Below are positions 38,422 to 47,495 of a stretch of DNA of 64,000 nt, piece by piece (within the stretch, counting starts at the first letter, position 1; each line of letters opens with the position of its first letter). The notes beneath the pieces are model-generated. The model made no database searches, had not been told where the DNA came from, and saw only the letters and a program-made list of their open reading frames with translations. This DNA comes from CALJIC01 sp039805565 (GTDB lineage: Bacteria > Chloroflexota > Chloroflexia > Chloroflexales > Roseiflexaceae). The stretch covers positions 1 through 64,000 of the forward strand of contig JBDLTZ010000100.1 of NCBI GenBank assembly GCA_039805565.1, written 5' to 3'. Position numbers and translations under genes: made by a program.

Positions 38422-38735
38422 CTACGACGCCCCGACCAGATCCGCCGCGATCGCCGATGAGATCACCCCCGGCAGGCGCGCACCGGGGTAGGTGCCGGCG
38501 CCGACGAGGTACCGGTTCTCCAGCGCCTCCGAGCGGTTGTAGGGCTGGAACCACGCCGACTGGCGCAGCATCGGCTCGAGCGAGAAGGCCGCACCGAGGT
38601 GATACTCCTCCTGGTCGCGGAAGTGGCTCGGGGCGACCGTGTGACTGGACGACAATGTGGCGGCGCAGGTCCTGGACGTAGTGCTCCTCCAGAACGCGCC
38701 GGATCGCCTTGTGCTTATGACGAAATGCACACCAT
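38422..38735 (-). pseudogene. crtI: Phytoene desaturase (CrtI) C-terminal fragment
   Basis: Minus-strand translation gives IRRVLEEHYVQDLRRHIVVQSH, then after a one-base frameshift near 38637 SHFRDQEEYHLGAAFSLEP, LRQSAWFQPYNRSE and RYLVGAGTYPGARLPGVISSA. The HLGAAFSLEP, QSAWF-P-NRS and YLVGAGTHPGAGVPGV motifs are the C-terminal third of CrtI-type carotenoid desaturases. The FAD-binding N-terminus is absent. The fragment keeps a proper stop (38422-38424). It implies that the organism or an ancestor made carotenoids. Confidence 0.88.
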
Positions 38736-38858
38736 CGCGGCCCGGCTGAAAAAGCCCCGCACGTCGCTTCGCCGCCTGGTTTGACGACCACCCCACTTGA
38801 TGGTACAAAGTGAGCACCACACCGACAGAACCACAAGCACAAGGCACAGGAGCCGACC

Positions 38859-39593
38859 GTGCGCGTTTCCCTCTTCATCACCTGCTTCAACGACACGCTC
38901 TTCCCCGAGACCGGCCGCTCCACCGTGCGGCTCCTCGAGCGGCTGGGGCACACCGTGGACTTCCCGCGCGAGCAGACCTGCTGCGGGCAAATGCACGTCA
39001 ACACCGGCTACCAGCGCGAGGCGCTCCCGCTGCTGCGGCGCTTCGTGCAGATCTTCCGCGACGCCGAGGTCGTGGTGGCGCCCTCCGCCTCCTGCGTCGG
39101 GCTCGTGCGTGACCTGTACGGCCAGGTGGCCGCGCTGGCAGACGACCCGGCCCTCTCGCGCGAGGTGGCGCTGCTCCAGCCGCGCGTCTTCGAGCTCACG
39201 GAGTTCCTCACGCGCCTGGGCCACGTGGACGTGGGCGCTTACTTCCCGCACCGCGTCACCTACCACCCCACCTGCCACTCGCTGCGCGTCCTGCGCGTGG
39301 GGGACGCCCCGCTGCGCCTGCTGAGCGCCGTGCGCGGCATCGACCTGGTGCCGATGCCGGACGCCGACCAGTGCTGCGGCTTCGGCGGCACCTTCGCCAT
39401 CAAAAACGCCGACACCTCGATGGCGATGCTGGGCGACAAGCTGCGCTCCACGCGCGAGACCCGCGCCGAGGTGGTGGTGGCGGCCGACAACTCCTGCCTG
39501 ATGCACATCGGCGGGGCGCTCCACCGGCAGCGCGCCGGGGTGCGGACAATGCACATCGCCGAGGTGCTGGCGAGCACGGAGGGCAACCGATGA
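38859..39593 (+). CDS. lutA: L-lactate utilisation protein LutA (Fe-S, CCG domains)
   Basis: 244 residues with two cysteine-rich CCG domains: REQTCCGQMHVNTG near residue 41 and DADQCCGFGGTFAIKN near 170, together with SASCVGLVRD and YHPTCHSLR. Subunit of the LutABC complex that oxidises L-lactate to pyruvate. GTG start (38859) preceded by CAGGAG. Stop overlaps the lutB ATG by four bases. Confidence 0.94.
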   Translation: MRVSLFITCFNDTLFPETGRSTVRLLERLGHTVDFPREQTCCGQMHVNTGYQREALPLLRRFVQIFRDAEVVVAPSASCVGLVRDLYGQVAALADDPALSREVALLQPRVFELTEFLTRLGHVDVGAYFPHRVTYHPTCHSLRVLRVGDAPLRLLSAVRGIDLVPMPDADQCCGFGGTFAIKNADTSMAMLGDKLRSTRETRAEVVVAADNSCLMHIGGALHRQRAGVRTMHIAEVLASTEGNR

Positions 39594-41038
39594 AGCCGCG
39601 ATCCGTCCTGATCGAGCTCCAGCCGAAGTTCGAGCGCAACGCGCCCGGGGCGCTGGCCAACACTCAGCTCCGGCGCAACATGGGCAAGGCCACCCAGACG
39701 ATCCGCGCCAAGCGTGCCGCCGTGGTGGGCGAGCTCGACGACTGGGAGCAGCTGCGCGAGGCCGGGCGGGCTATGAAGGAGCGCACCCTGCGCCACCTCG
39801 ACACCTACCTCGCCCAGCTCGAGGAATCCGTGACACGCGCCGGCGGCCAGGTGCACTGGGCGCGCGACGCCGCCGAGGCCAATCGCATCGTCACGCAGAT
39901 CGCCCGCTCCCACCGCGCGCGCGAGGTGATCAAGATCAAGTCGCTCACCACCGACGAGATCAAGCTCAATGCCGCGCTCGCCCAGGCGGGCATCACCGCC
40001 ACCGAGACCGACCTGGCCGAGCTGATCATCCAGCTCGCCGGTGAGCACTCCTCGCACATCCTGGTGCCGGCCATCCACAAGAACCGCGCCGAGATCCGCG
40101 AGCTCTTCATGCGGACGCTGGGCATCAGCGAGCTCTCCGATGAGCCGAAGGCCCTGGCGGCAGCCGCGCGCGCCTACCTGCGCCGCAAGTTCCTCAACAT
40201 CCCCGTGGCCGTCAGCGGCGTGAACTTCGCTGTGGCCGAGACCGGCGCCGTCTGCGTGGTTGAGTCCGAGGGCAACGGCCGCATGTGCCTGACACTGCCC
40301 AGGGTGCTGATCTCGGTCATGGGGATCGAGAAGGTCGTGCCCTCCTGGCAGGATATGGAGGTGTTCCTGCAGCTGCTGCCGCGCTCCTCCACCGGCGAGC
40401 GCATGAACCCCTACACCTCCGTCTGGACGGGGGTTGCGGCAGGGGACGGGCCGCAGGAGTTCCACCTGGTGCTGCTGGACAACGGCCGCACCCAGGTGCT
40501 GGCGGACCACATCGGGCGGCAGACGCTCAACTGCATCCGCTGCTCGGCCTGCCTGAACATCTGCCCGGTCTACGAGCGCACCGGCGGCCACGCCTACGGC
40601 TCGGTCTACCCCGGCCCGATCGGCGCGATCCTCACGCCGCAGCTGGTGGGCGTGGAGCACGCGCGCTCGCTGCCGTACGCCTCGTCGCTCTGCGGCGCGT
40701 GCTACGACGTCTGCCCGGTGAAGATCAACATCCCCGAGGTGCTGGTCCACATGCGCGGCGAGGTGGTGCGCCAGAAGCAGGACGCGGGCGGGCTCAGGGC
40801 CGCGCTCGACCCCGAGAACGTGGCGATGCAGGCCCTCTCCATGGTGTTTGGCAACCGCGTGGCCTACGAGCAGGCCCAGCAGCTCGCCAAGGTGGGCCAG
40901 TGGCCGCTGGTGCGCCAGGGGCACATCGAGTGGCTGCCGGGCATTCTCGGCGGCTGGACGGCTATGCGCGATATGCCGGCGGTGCCGCAGCAGACGTTCC
41001 GCGAGTGGTGGGAGGCCCGCGATGACAAGCGCTCGTGA
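39590..41038 (+). CDS. lutB: L-lactate utilisation iron-sulfur protein LutB
   Basis: 482 residues. An LUD domain occupies most of the chain (IKIKSLTTDEIKLNAAL, ELIIQLAGEHSSHILVPAIHKNR, GVNFAVAETGAVCVVESEGNGR), followed by two ferredoxin-type [4Fe-4S] motifs: CIRCSACLNICPVYE and LCGACYDVCPVKINIPE. Start is the ATG that overlaps the lutA stop; the longer frame upstream lies inside lutA. Electron-transfer subunit of the lactate oxidase complex. Confidence 0.95.
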   Translation: MKPRSVLIELQPKFERNAPGALANTQLRRNMGKATQTIRAKRAAVVGELDDWEQLREAGRAMKERTLRHLDTYLAQLEESVTRAGGQVHWARDAAEANRIVTQIARSHRAREVIKIKSLTTDEIKLNAALAQAGITATETDLAELIIQLAGEHSSHILVPAIHKNRAEIRELFMRTLGISELSDEPKALAAAARAYLRRKFLNIPVAVSGVNFAVAETGAVCVVESEGNGRMCLTLPRVLISVMGIEKVVPSWQDMEVFLQLLPRSSTGERMNPYTSVWTGVAAGDGPQEFHLVLLDNGRTQVLADHIGRQTLNCIRCSACLNICPVYERTGGHAYGSVYPGPIGAILTPQLVGVEHARSLPYASSLCGACYDVCPVKINIPEVLVHMRGEVVRQKQDAGGLRAALDPENVAMQALSMVFGNRVAYEQAQQLAKVGQWPLVRQGHIEWLPGILGGWTAMRDMPAVPQQTFREWWEARDDKRS

Positions 41039-41669
41039 CGAAGTGCTGGGCCGCATCCGCGGCGCGCTGCAGGACGTGCCCACGGCCGAGCGGCCCGAGG
41101 ACGTGCCTGTGGCCGGCGGCTACCGGACGCGCGATGAGCTGCCGCGCGAGGAGCTGGTGCACCGCTTCGCCGAGCGCGTGGCGGAGTACAAGGCGCGCGT
41201 GCGGCAGGTGACGGAGGCCGAGCTCCCCCAGGCAATCGCCGAGGCGATCCGCGCCCGCGGGGTGTGGCGTCTGGTGGTCCCCGCCGACGCGCCCGACACC
41301 TGGCTGCCGGAGTTCATCTCGCCGCTGCGCGACAGCGGGCAGCTCACGCACGAGGAGCTCGACGCCTGCGACGGGGTGCTCACGGGCTGCGCGCTCGGCG
41401 TGGCGCAGACAGGGACGATCGTGCTGGACCACGGGGCGCGCCAGGGGCGGCGGGCGATCTCGCTGCTGCCGGACTACCACCTCTGCCTGGTCTGGGCGCA
41501 CCAGGTCGTCGGGCTCGTCCCCGAGGCGATCGCCGCGCTCGCGCCGGCCGCCCAGGAGCGCCGCCCGCTCACCTTCATCTCCGGCCCGTCGGCTACCTCG
41601 GACATCGAGCTCAATCGCGTCGAGGGAGTGCACGGCCCGCGCACCCTCGAGGTGCTGATCGTCCTCTAG
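41022..41669 (+). CDS. lutC: L-lactate utilisation protein LutC
   Basis: 215 residues, LUD domain only. DGVLTGCALGVAQTGTIVLDHGARQGRRAISLLPDYHLCLVWAHQVV and TFISGPSATSDIELNRVEGVHGPRTLEVLIV are characteristic. ATG 41022 lies 17 bases inside lutB; translation is coupled. Completes a full lutABC set; no lactate permease or regulator adjoins. Confidence 0.95.
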   Translation: MTSARDEVLGRIRGALQDVPTAERPEDVPVAGGYRTRDELPREELVHRFAERVAEYKARVRQVTEAELPQAIAEAIRARGVWRLVVPADAPDTWLPEFISPLRDSGQLTHEELDACDGVLTGCALGVAQTGTIVLDHGARQGRRAISLLPDYHLCLVWAHQVVGLVPEAIAALAPAAQERRPLTFISGPSATSDIELNRVEGVHGPRTLEVLIVL

Positions 41670-41726
41670 CGACACGTCCCTCAAACAACAGGGCTGGCGC
41701 GCTCATCAGCACCCTCTCCCCCTGCC

Positions 41727-41751
41727 CCCCTCTCCCACACCGGGAGAGGGG
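41727..41751. repeat. C/T-rich dispersed palindrome
   Basis: CCCCTCTCCC, five-base loop, GGGAGAGGGG, 58 bases after lutC. Same family as 13026-13053. Could fold in RNA and end lutABC transcription, but there is no T-run. Confidence 0.6.
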
Positions 41752-41809
41752 CGAACCACCCGCCCTTCCCGCTCTGTGGAGGAGGGGCTGGGGGAACAGC
41801 GGCACGGGC

Positions 41810-42065
41810 GCGCGCCGCCGCCTGACGACCTGCGGCGCGCCTCGCAGCGCCAATGCCGCCGCCTGATCCAGCGAGAGCGCTGGTCCGCGCGCCCACGCAG
41901 CCCGGAAGTCCGCCTCGCCCATCGCGGCCCGCAGCTCGGCAGCGCACTTCTTCCCACGCAGAACGCTCCCCCAGGTCCAGCACCCCGCCGATACGGTCGA
42001 GCGCCAGCACCCCTGTCCCAGGAGCGTCAGGCATAGCCGCCACAGAGAACGCGCCAGAGCGAAGA
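41810..42065 (-). pseudogene. C-terminal remnant of a large LuxR/TPR-type regulator
   Basis: Minus-strand LRAAMGEADFRAAWARGPALSLDQAAALAL is the end motif of multidomain ATPase-TPR regulators (LuxR/MalT/AfsR or adenylate-cyclase-associated types: LGE-x-F-x-x-AWA-x-G-x-x-L-x-L-x-x-A). Just upstream and in another frame VLALDRIGGVLDLGE fits the preceding TPR helices. No N-terminal part exists and frames are broken. The rest of the 41670-42347 interval shows a palindrome at 42094-42105 and nothing more. Confidence 0.6.
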
Positions 42066-42093
42066 TACCCGGCCTCCGCATGCGGCCCCTCTG

Positions 42094-42105
42094 TGATCTA
42101 GATCA
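42094..42105. promoter_or_regulatory. Perfect 12-base palindrome, CRP/FNR-like
   Basis: TGATCTAGATCA, in the context GTGAT-CTAG-ATCAT, which resembles the TTGAT-N4-ATCAA sites of FNR/DNR-type regulators. It lies about 240 bases upstream of the sigma-factor gene. A CTAG centre is rare in GC-rich genomes. By-eye prediction; the regulator is unknown. Confidence 0.4.
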
Positions 42106-42347
42106 TCGTCGCACGATGGCAGTGCGTGGTACGCTCCTATCACGCACTGCTCCCCAGATGACATCCCGGCCACAGCGCGAAGCATAACCCGCTCCCTGAC
42201 CGATGCGTGCCCGCGGCCCTTGCAGGCCGCTGCGATCCGCCGCTCGCCCGCCGCAGCCCATCCGCTGCCCGCAGGCTGGCGCGGCGCACCTCCGTTCGCC
42301 GACCGACCCGGCGCCACAGCGCCGGCAGCGTGACTTGAGGAGGTCCG

Positions 42348-42965
42348 ATGCATACGCTACCGGAAGAGCGCCCGACTCAGGAGGGCTACGATCTGTTCTG
42401 CCGCGCTATCACGAAGCGCGACGGAGATGCATGGGCGGAGATCGCGGGGCGCTACCGGTCACTGCTGGTCGCGTGGGCGCGGCGCTGCTCGGCGCGCACC
42501 GATGTGGGCGAGCCGTGCGAGGATATCGCCGACCAGGCACTGGCGCGGGCGTGGATGGCGCTGTCAAACGCCCAGGAGTGCGGCTTCCCGAGCCTGGCTG
42601 CGGCGCTCGGCTACCTGCGCACCTGCGTCAGCGCGGTGGTTATCGACCTGGCGCGCGCCCAGGTGTCACGGACGCGGCTCCAGCTCCAGCTCGAGGTCGG
42701 GTACAGCCCCAACCCGGAGCAGCAGGTGATCGAGGAGTTCTCCCACGAGGAGGTGTGGCGGCTCGTGAACCGGGTGGTGGGGTCAGAGCAGGAGCGGGTC
42801 GTTCTCCACGACAGCATCGTGCTGGGGATGGCCTCGCGCGAGATTCTCACACGCCACCCCTCCCTGTTCGACAGCATCGAGGCGGTGTACCGCGCCAAGC
42901 GCAACCTGTTCAGCAGGCTCCACCGCGACCAGGAGCTGCGCCAGATGTGGGAGGGGCCGGCGTAG
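42348..42965 (+). CDS. ECF-like RNA polymerase sigma factor
   Basis: 205 residues. Sigma region 2 is visible at about 14-105: LFCRAITKRDGDAWAEIAGRYRSLLVAWARR, EDIADQALARAWMAL and LGYLRTCVSAVVIDLARAQ match the core-binding and -10 recognition helices of ECF sigma factors. The region-4 part (EEVWRLVNRVVGSEQERVVLHDSIVLG, SREILTRHPSLFDSIEAVYRAKRNLFSRL) is divergent but has the right helix spacing. AGGAGG precedes the ATG. No anti-sigma gene is adjacent; the gene converges with cobU four bases away. Target genes unknown. Confidence 0.8.
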   Translation: MHTLPEERPTQEGYDLFCRAITKRDGDAWAEIAGRYRSLLVAWARRCSARTDVGEPCEDIADQALARAWMALSNAQECGFPSLAAALGYLRTCVSAVVIDLARAQVSRTRLQLQLEVGYSPNPEQQVIEEFSHEEVWRLVNRVVGSEQERVVLHDSIVLGMASREILTRHPSLFDSIEAVYRAKRNLFSRLHRDQELRQMWEGPA

Positions 42966-42969
42966 CAGG

Positions 42970-43509
42970 TCACAGGCGCGCGGCCAGCCCCTTGATCTCG
43001 ATCGGGAGGCCCGAGACACACAGGTAGACCGCCGCTGCCTCAGCCGCCAGCCGCTGGTTGAAGAAGCCCAGCCAGTCGCGGTAGGCCCGGCTGAGCGCGT
43101 CGGCGGGGACGATCCCCAGCCCGACTTCGTTGGTCACGGCGATCAGCTCGCAGCCAGAGGCGCGCCGCCACGCCAGCAGCGCGTCGAGCTCGGCGGACGC
43201 GCCCTCCCACGCCGCGCCCTCGGCCAGCAGCAGGTTGGAGACCCACAGCGTCACGCAGTCGAGCAGCACCACGGGCGCGGGCGCCACGGTCGCCAGGGCA
43301 TCCGCCAGGCGCCGCGGCTCCTCGAGGGTCCGCCACCCGGCCGGGCGCTCTCCACGGTGGCGCGATATCTTCGCCGCCATCTCGTCGTCGAGCGGCTCGG
43401 CGGTGGCCACGAATAGCACGTCCTGCCCGCGCGCCTCGGCCAGCCGCTGCGCGAAGGTGCTCTTGCCGCTGCGGGCGCCGCCGGTGATGAGTGTGAGGGA
43501 GGGTATCAT
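42970..43509 (-). CDS. cobU: Adenosylcobinamide kinase / adenosylcobinamide-phosphate guanylyltransferase
   Basis: Bifunctional enzyme of nucleotide-loop assembly in cobalamin synthesis and salvage. 179 residues, full length. TLITGGARSGKSTFAQRLAE (P-loop), FVATAEPLDDEMAAKISRHRGERPAGWRTLEEP (containing the GMP-accepting histidine), VLLDCVTLWVSNLL and LIAVTNEVGLGIVPADALSRAYRDWLGFFNQ are all CobU/CobP signatures. ATG 43509 has no strong ribosome site; the frame upstream continues into heptad repeats and is rejected. Last gene of the cobalamin operon, separated from cobO by a composite repeat element. Confidence 0.94.
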   Translation of the reverse strand: MIPSLTLITGGARSGKSTFAQRLAEARGQDVLFVATAEPLDDEMAAKISRHRGERPAGWRTLEEPRRLADALATVAPAPVVLLDCVTLWVSNLLLAEGAAWEGASAELDALLAWRRASGCELIAVTNEVGLGIVPADALSRAYRDWLGFFNQRLAAEAAAVYLCVSGLPIEIKGLAARL

Positions 43510-43523
43510 CTGTTCTCGAGCCT

Positions 43524-43672
43524 TGAGTCGTGAGTGTTGAGTCGTGAGTGTTGAGTCGTGAGTCGTACGTTCTGGGTCGTTCATCTGCGACGTATTGTCC
43601 CGGTGCGTATGCAGACGCTCTGGTCTCGAGCCGAACACAGCTCAAGACGCACGACTCACAGCTCACAGCTCA
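43524..43672. repeat. Composite heptad-arm element (copy 3) inside the cobalamin operon
   Basis: Left arm 43524-43565: six units TGAGTCG or TGAGTGT. Right arm about 43638-43672: units ending TCA (CAGCTCA, AGACGCA, CGACTCA, CAGCTCA, CAGCTCA), i.e. inverted relative to the left arm. The 72-base core between them differs from copies 2, 4 and 5; TCTCGAGCC occurs just outside the left arm and again at about 43624. The arms can pair to a long imperfect stem. cobO stops in the right arm (TGA at 43670-43672). Confidence 0.75.
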
Positions 43673-44243
43673 GAACTCGACCCCCGGCTGCGCCTTGATG
43701 CCCTGCTGATACGGGTGCTTCACCTCGCGCATCTCGGTCACGAGGTCGGCGTAGTCAACCAGCGCCTCCGGCGCGTCGCGGCCGGTGATGATCAGGTGCA
43801 GCTCGGGCGGCTTGTTGGCGCGCAGCCACGCCACCACCTCCTCCGCATCGAGCCACCCGAGTGTCATCACGTAGGTGAACTCATCCAGCAGGAAGATATC
43901 GTGCTGGCCGGCGAGGATGGCCTTCTTGCCTGTCTCCCACCCGTGGAGCGCCTTGGCGCGGGTCTCGTCGATGTCGCGGCTCGTCCAGGTGAACCCGTCG
44001 CCCATCGGCGTCAGCTCGATGCCGAGGTGGGCGGCGGTGCGGAGCTCGCCGAAGTTGGCGTTCTCGTGCTTGAAGAACTGAATTCCGCCGACGCGCATCT
44101 TGCGCCCCCAGGCGCGCACCAGCACCCCGAGCGCCGCGGTGGTTTTGCCTTTGCCGTTGCCGGTGTTGACGATCACGAGGCCGCGGCGGCCCCGCGTCTT
44201 GAGCGGTGAGTCTTCGGCCGCGGGGGCGTCGCCGGAGTCGCTC

Positions 44244-44269
<26 letters not shown>
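43670..44269 (-). CDS. cobO: Cob(I)yrinic acid a,c-diamide adenosyltransferase
   Basis: Transfers the 5'-deoxyadenosyl group from ATP to corrinoids (CobO/CobA/BtuR family). 199 residues. P-loop NTGNGKGKTTAALGVLVRAWGRKMRVG, FFKHENANFGEL, GDGFTWTSRDIDETRAKALHGW, DIFLLDEFTYVMTLGWLDAEEV, LHLIITGRDAPEALVDYADLVTEMREVKHPYQQGIKAQPGVEF are textbook matches, including the C-terminal QGIKAQPGVEF. ATG 44269 follows AGGAGG and overlaps the preceding ABC gene by 26 bases. Confidence 0.96.
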
Positions 44270-45029
<760 letters not shown>

Positions 45030-45052
45030 ATTGTCGGCGGTGAGCAGCAGCT

Positions 45053-46147
45053 TCAGCGTCCCTTCAGCGTACGGAGCAGGTACAGGAAGAACGGCCCGCC
45101 CGCGAGCGCAGTCACCACCCCGAGCGGCAGCTCCTGCGGCGCGGCGGCGGTGCGGGCCACCAGGTCGGCGAGCATCAGGAACACCGCCCCCCCCAGGGTG
45201 GCCAGCGGCAGGACGCGGCGGTGGTCGGCGCCGGTGAGCAGGCGCGCGGTGTGCGGCGCGATCAGCCCGACGAAGCCGATCAGCCCGGCGAACGAGACCG
45301 CGGCGGCGGTGGCGAGCGTGGCCGCTACGATCACCACCAGGCGGACGCGCTCCACGTGCACGCCGAGCCGGCGGGCCTGGTCCTCGTCGAACAGCAGCAG
45401 GTTGAGCTGGCGGGCGTAGAGGTGCAGCACGACGATGCCGACCAGCGCGGGCGCCGCCACCGTCAGCACCGCGCCCCAGCCGGCGCCGCCGTAGCCGCCG
45501 AGCAGGAACGCCAGCACGCGCGACACCTGCTGCCCGCCGCGCAGCATCAGGTAGGTCGAGAGCGCACTGGCGATCGAGCCCACCGCCACCCCGGCAAGCA
45601 CCAGCGCCGTCGTGTCCGCCCTGCGCCCCGTGCCGCCGAGCCGATACACGGTTGCTACGGCCACCAGGGCCCCCGCGAAGGCCCCGGCTGGCACGGCGAT
45701 CGGCGTGGCCGGCAGCGCGCCCGCGGCCTGCAGCGTCATGGCACCGATGGCGCCGAGCCCCGCGCCAGCGGCCACGCCGATCAGGTAGGGATCAGCCAGC
45801 GGGTTGCGGAATAGGCCCTGGTAGGCGGCACCGGAGCAGGCCAGCGCCGCGCCCGCCAGCCCGATCAGCGCCACCCGCGGCAGCCGGATGTCGAGCAGGA
45901 TGCGCTCGGACGACCCCGGCCAGTCGGGGGCGATGCCCAGCAGGGGAAGGCGCGACAGCATGATCTTCAGCGTGGTCTCCGGCGGGATGTACACGCTGCC
46001 CACCCCCACCGCGAGCAGCGCAGTCGCCAGCACGAGGCCCAGGCCGAGCGCCAGGAGCGACGCGGTCCGGCCACGGGGGCTCACACGCGCCTCCTGCTCA
46101 CCCGCACCCACCAGGGCGCCTATCCTGACGATCTGCTTCTGCCGCAT
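45053..46147 (-). CDS. btuC: Cobalamin ABC transporter permease (FecCD family)
   Basis: 364 residues, about ten helices. Conserved FecCD motifs: IRLPRVALIGLAGAALACSGAAYQGLFRNPLADPYLIGVAAGAGLGA, LVLAGVAVGSIASALSTYLML, and AAAVSFAGLIGFVGLIAPHTARLLTGADHRRVLPLATLGGAVFLMLADLVAR, all typical of BtuC. Starts 10 bases after btuF; followed directly by btuD. Membrane channel for corrinoid import. Confidence 0.95.
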   Translation of the reverse strand: MRQKQIVRIGALVGAGEQEARVSPRGRTASLLALGLGLVLATALLAVGVGSVYIPPETTLKIMLSRLPLLGIAPDWPGSSERILLDIRLPRVALIGLAGAALACSGAAYQGLFRNPLADPYLIGVAAGAGLGAIGAMTLQAAGALPATPIAVPAGAFAGALVAVATVYRLGGTGRRADTTALVLAGVAVGSIASALSTYLMLRGGQQVSRVLAFLLGGYGGAGWGAVLTVAAPALVGIVVLHLYARQLNLLLFDEDQARRLGVHVERVRLVVIVAATLATAAAVSFAGLIGFVGLIAPHTARLLTGADHRRVLPLATLGGAVFLMLADLVARTAAAPQELPLGVVTALAGGPFFLYLLRTLKGR

Positions 46148-46157
46148 TGGTCCCTGC

Positions 46158-47204
46158 CTACTTCACCAGATCTGGGTGCAGGATCTTCGCGATCGCCTCG
46201 ATCCCCTCGGCCATGCGCGGCCCGGGGCGGCTCACCAGGTCGGCGTCGATCGGGAAGACCTTGCCCTCCGCCACCGCGCCGATCACGTCCCAGCCGGGGC
46301 GCTGCCCCACCGACTCGACCGTCACGCCGTACTGCGCGTCGGCCAGGATGATCACCTGCGGGTCGCCGGCCACCACCTGCTCGGCGCTCACCTGCGGGTA
46401 GGGGTTGTCCCCGGTGCCGAAGATGTTCTCGCCGCCGGCCAGCGTGATCAGCTCGTTCACAAAGCTGCCCGCGCCCACGGTGTACGGTTTGGCCGGGTCA
46501 GTGGCGTCCAGCTCCCAGAACACGCGCGGCTTCGCCTCAGCCGCGCCCACGGCCTCGCCCAGCTCGATGATGCGGCTCTGCATGGACTCGACCAGCGTGG
46601 CGGCGGCGTCGGCCGTTCCGGTAGCGCGGCCAACCAGCTCGATGTCCTGGTAGACGCTCGCGACCGACGACTCGACCTGGCCCACGACCAGCACGGTGAT
46701 GCCGAGGTCGGCCAGCTTCTGGATCTGCTCGGGCGCGGTGATCCCGGCGGCCAGCACCAGGTCGGGCTCGAGCGCGGCGATCTGCTCGAAGTTGACGGTG
46801 CCGAAGCTGCCGATCTTCGGCAGGTCGGCGGTCTCGGCCGGGTAGTTGGAGAAGTCGTCCACCGCCGCCACCTGCGGACCGAGCCCGAGCGCGAAGGCGA
46901 TCTCGGTGGTGCTCGGCGCGAGCGAGACGATCGTCTCAGGCGGCGCCTCGAGCGTCACCTCACGGCCGGCGGAGTCCGTCACGGTCACGGCGCTGCCGCC
47001 GGGCGCCTCGGTCGGGGCGGGGGTGGGCTCGGCGGGCGCCTCGGTGGGAGCCGGCGCATCGGTGGGAACCGGCGCCTCTGTCGGCGCGGCGGCGGGAGCG
47101 TCCGTCGCGGCGGGCGCCGCCGTGGGGACGGGGGAAGCGGGCTGGCCGCAGGCAGCCAGGGAGAAGATCAGGGCGAGGAGCGGGAGAAGAAGTCGGCGTA
47201 CCAT
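46158..47204 (-). CDS. btuF: Cobalamin-binding lipoprotein (BtuF-like)
   Basis: 348 residues. Signal peptide with lipobox LAAC (Cys19), so anchored in the outer face of the membrane, then a 50-residue Ala/Pro/Thr/Glu repeat linker (APTEAPVPTDAPAPTEAP-like) that lifts the binding domain from the membrane. The periplasmic-binding domain has TIVSLAPSTTEIAFALGLG, KIGSFGTVNFEQIAALEPDLVLA, and PRMAEGIEAIAKILHPDL, as in BtuF/FepB proteins. First gene of the operon, about 30 bases downstream of the riboswitch terminator. Confidence 0.93.
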   Translation of the reverse strand: MVRRLLLPLLALIFSLAACGQPASPVPTAAPAATDAPAAAPTEAPVPTDAPAPTEAPAEPTPAPTEAPGGSAVTVTDSAGREVTLEAPPETIVSLAPSTTEIAFALGLGPQVAAVDDFSNYPAETADLPKIGSFGTVNFEQIAALEPDLVLAAGITAPEQIQKLADLGITVLVVGQVESSVASVYQDIELVGRATGTADAAATLVESMQSRIIELGEAVGAAEAKPRVFWELDATDPAKPYTVGAGSFVNELITLAGGENIFGTGDNPYPQVSAEQVVAGDPQVIILADAQYGVTVESVGQRPGWDVIGAVAEGKVFPIDADLVSRPGPRMAEGIEAIAKILHPDLVK

Positions 47205-47235
47205 CGGTCGTATCTCCAGAGCATCTGTAGCAGAA

Positions 47236-47267
47236 GAAACAAAAACACCTGGCCTCTCGGCCAGGTG
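47236..47267 (-). terminator. Intrinsic terminator in the cobalamin-operon leader
   Basis: Minus strand: CACCTGGCC, GAGA loop, GGCCAGGTG (perfect 9-bp stem, plus 47246-47267) followed by TTTTTGTTTC. Lies between the cobalamin riboswitch and btuF, the expected expression platform for control by premature termination. Confidence 0.9.
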
Positions 47268-47349
47268 ACGGATAGAATGCGGCTAGCCCCCCGGGTCAGC
47301 GCGGCATCAGAGCGTCACCTCCTTGCATCGAGAAGGGTCAACACGCGTC

Positions 47350-47467
47350 GTCGAGGCAGGCGTCCTGGCTTCTCTCCAAGCGGAGAGTTACAGTTGCGGC
47401 ACAGCGCTGGACTCACACCAGCTTCCACCTTTATGCCCTAGCATCCGGGCTTACGGGTCACCTCGAC
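47350..47467 (-). ncRNA. Cobalamin riboswitch
   Basis: Minus strand. P1 stem GTCGAGG/CCTCGAC (plus 47350-47356 and 47461-47467). Conserved core GGTGGAAGCTGGTGTGAGTC followed by CAGCGCTGTGCCGCAACTGT and the B12 box AAGCCAGGACGCCTGCC, in the right order and spacing for the adenosylcobalamin class. Expected to switch off btuFCD-cobO-cobU when coenzyme B12 is plentiful. Placement 83 bases before a strong terminator hairpin supports transcription control. Confidence 0.95.
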
Positions 47468-47495
47468 CGTGCAGGTTGTGCAGGTACCGAATGAG

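Noticed and set aside
35675..38491. A 938-codon open frame on the plus strand opposite ppc
   Set aside because: Shadow of ppc: Arg/His/Ala/Gln-rich translation without any domain, produced by the strong G/C third-position bias of the real gene.
38309..39004. A longer PEP carboxylase starting near 39004
   Set aside because: The extra 230 codons cross the crtI relic and the lutA start; the ATG at 38308 with AGGAGG gives the normal length.
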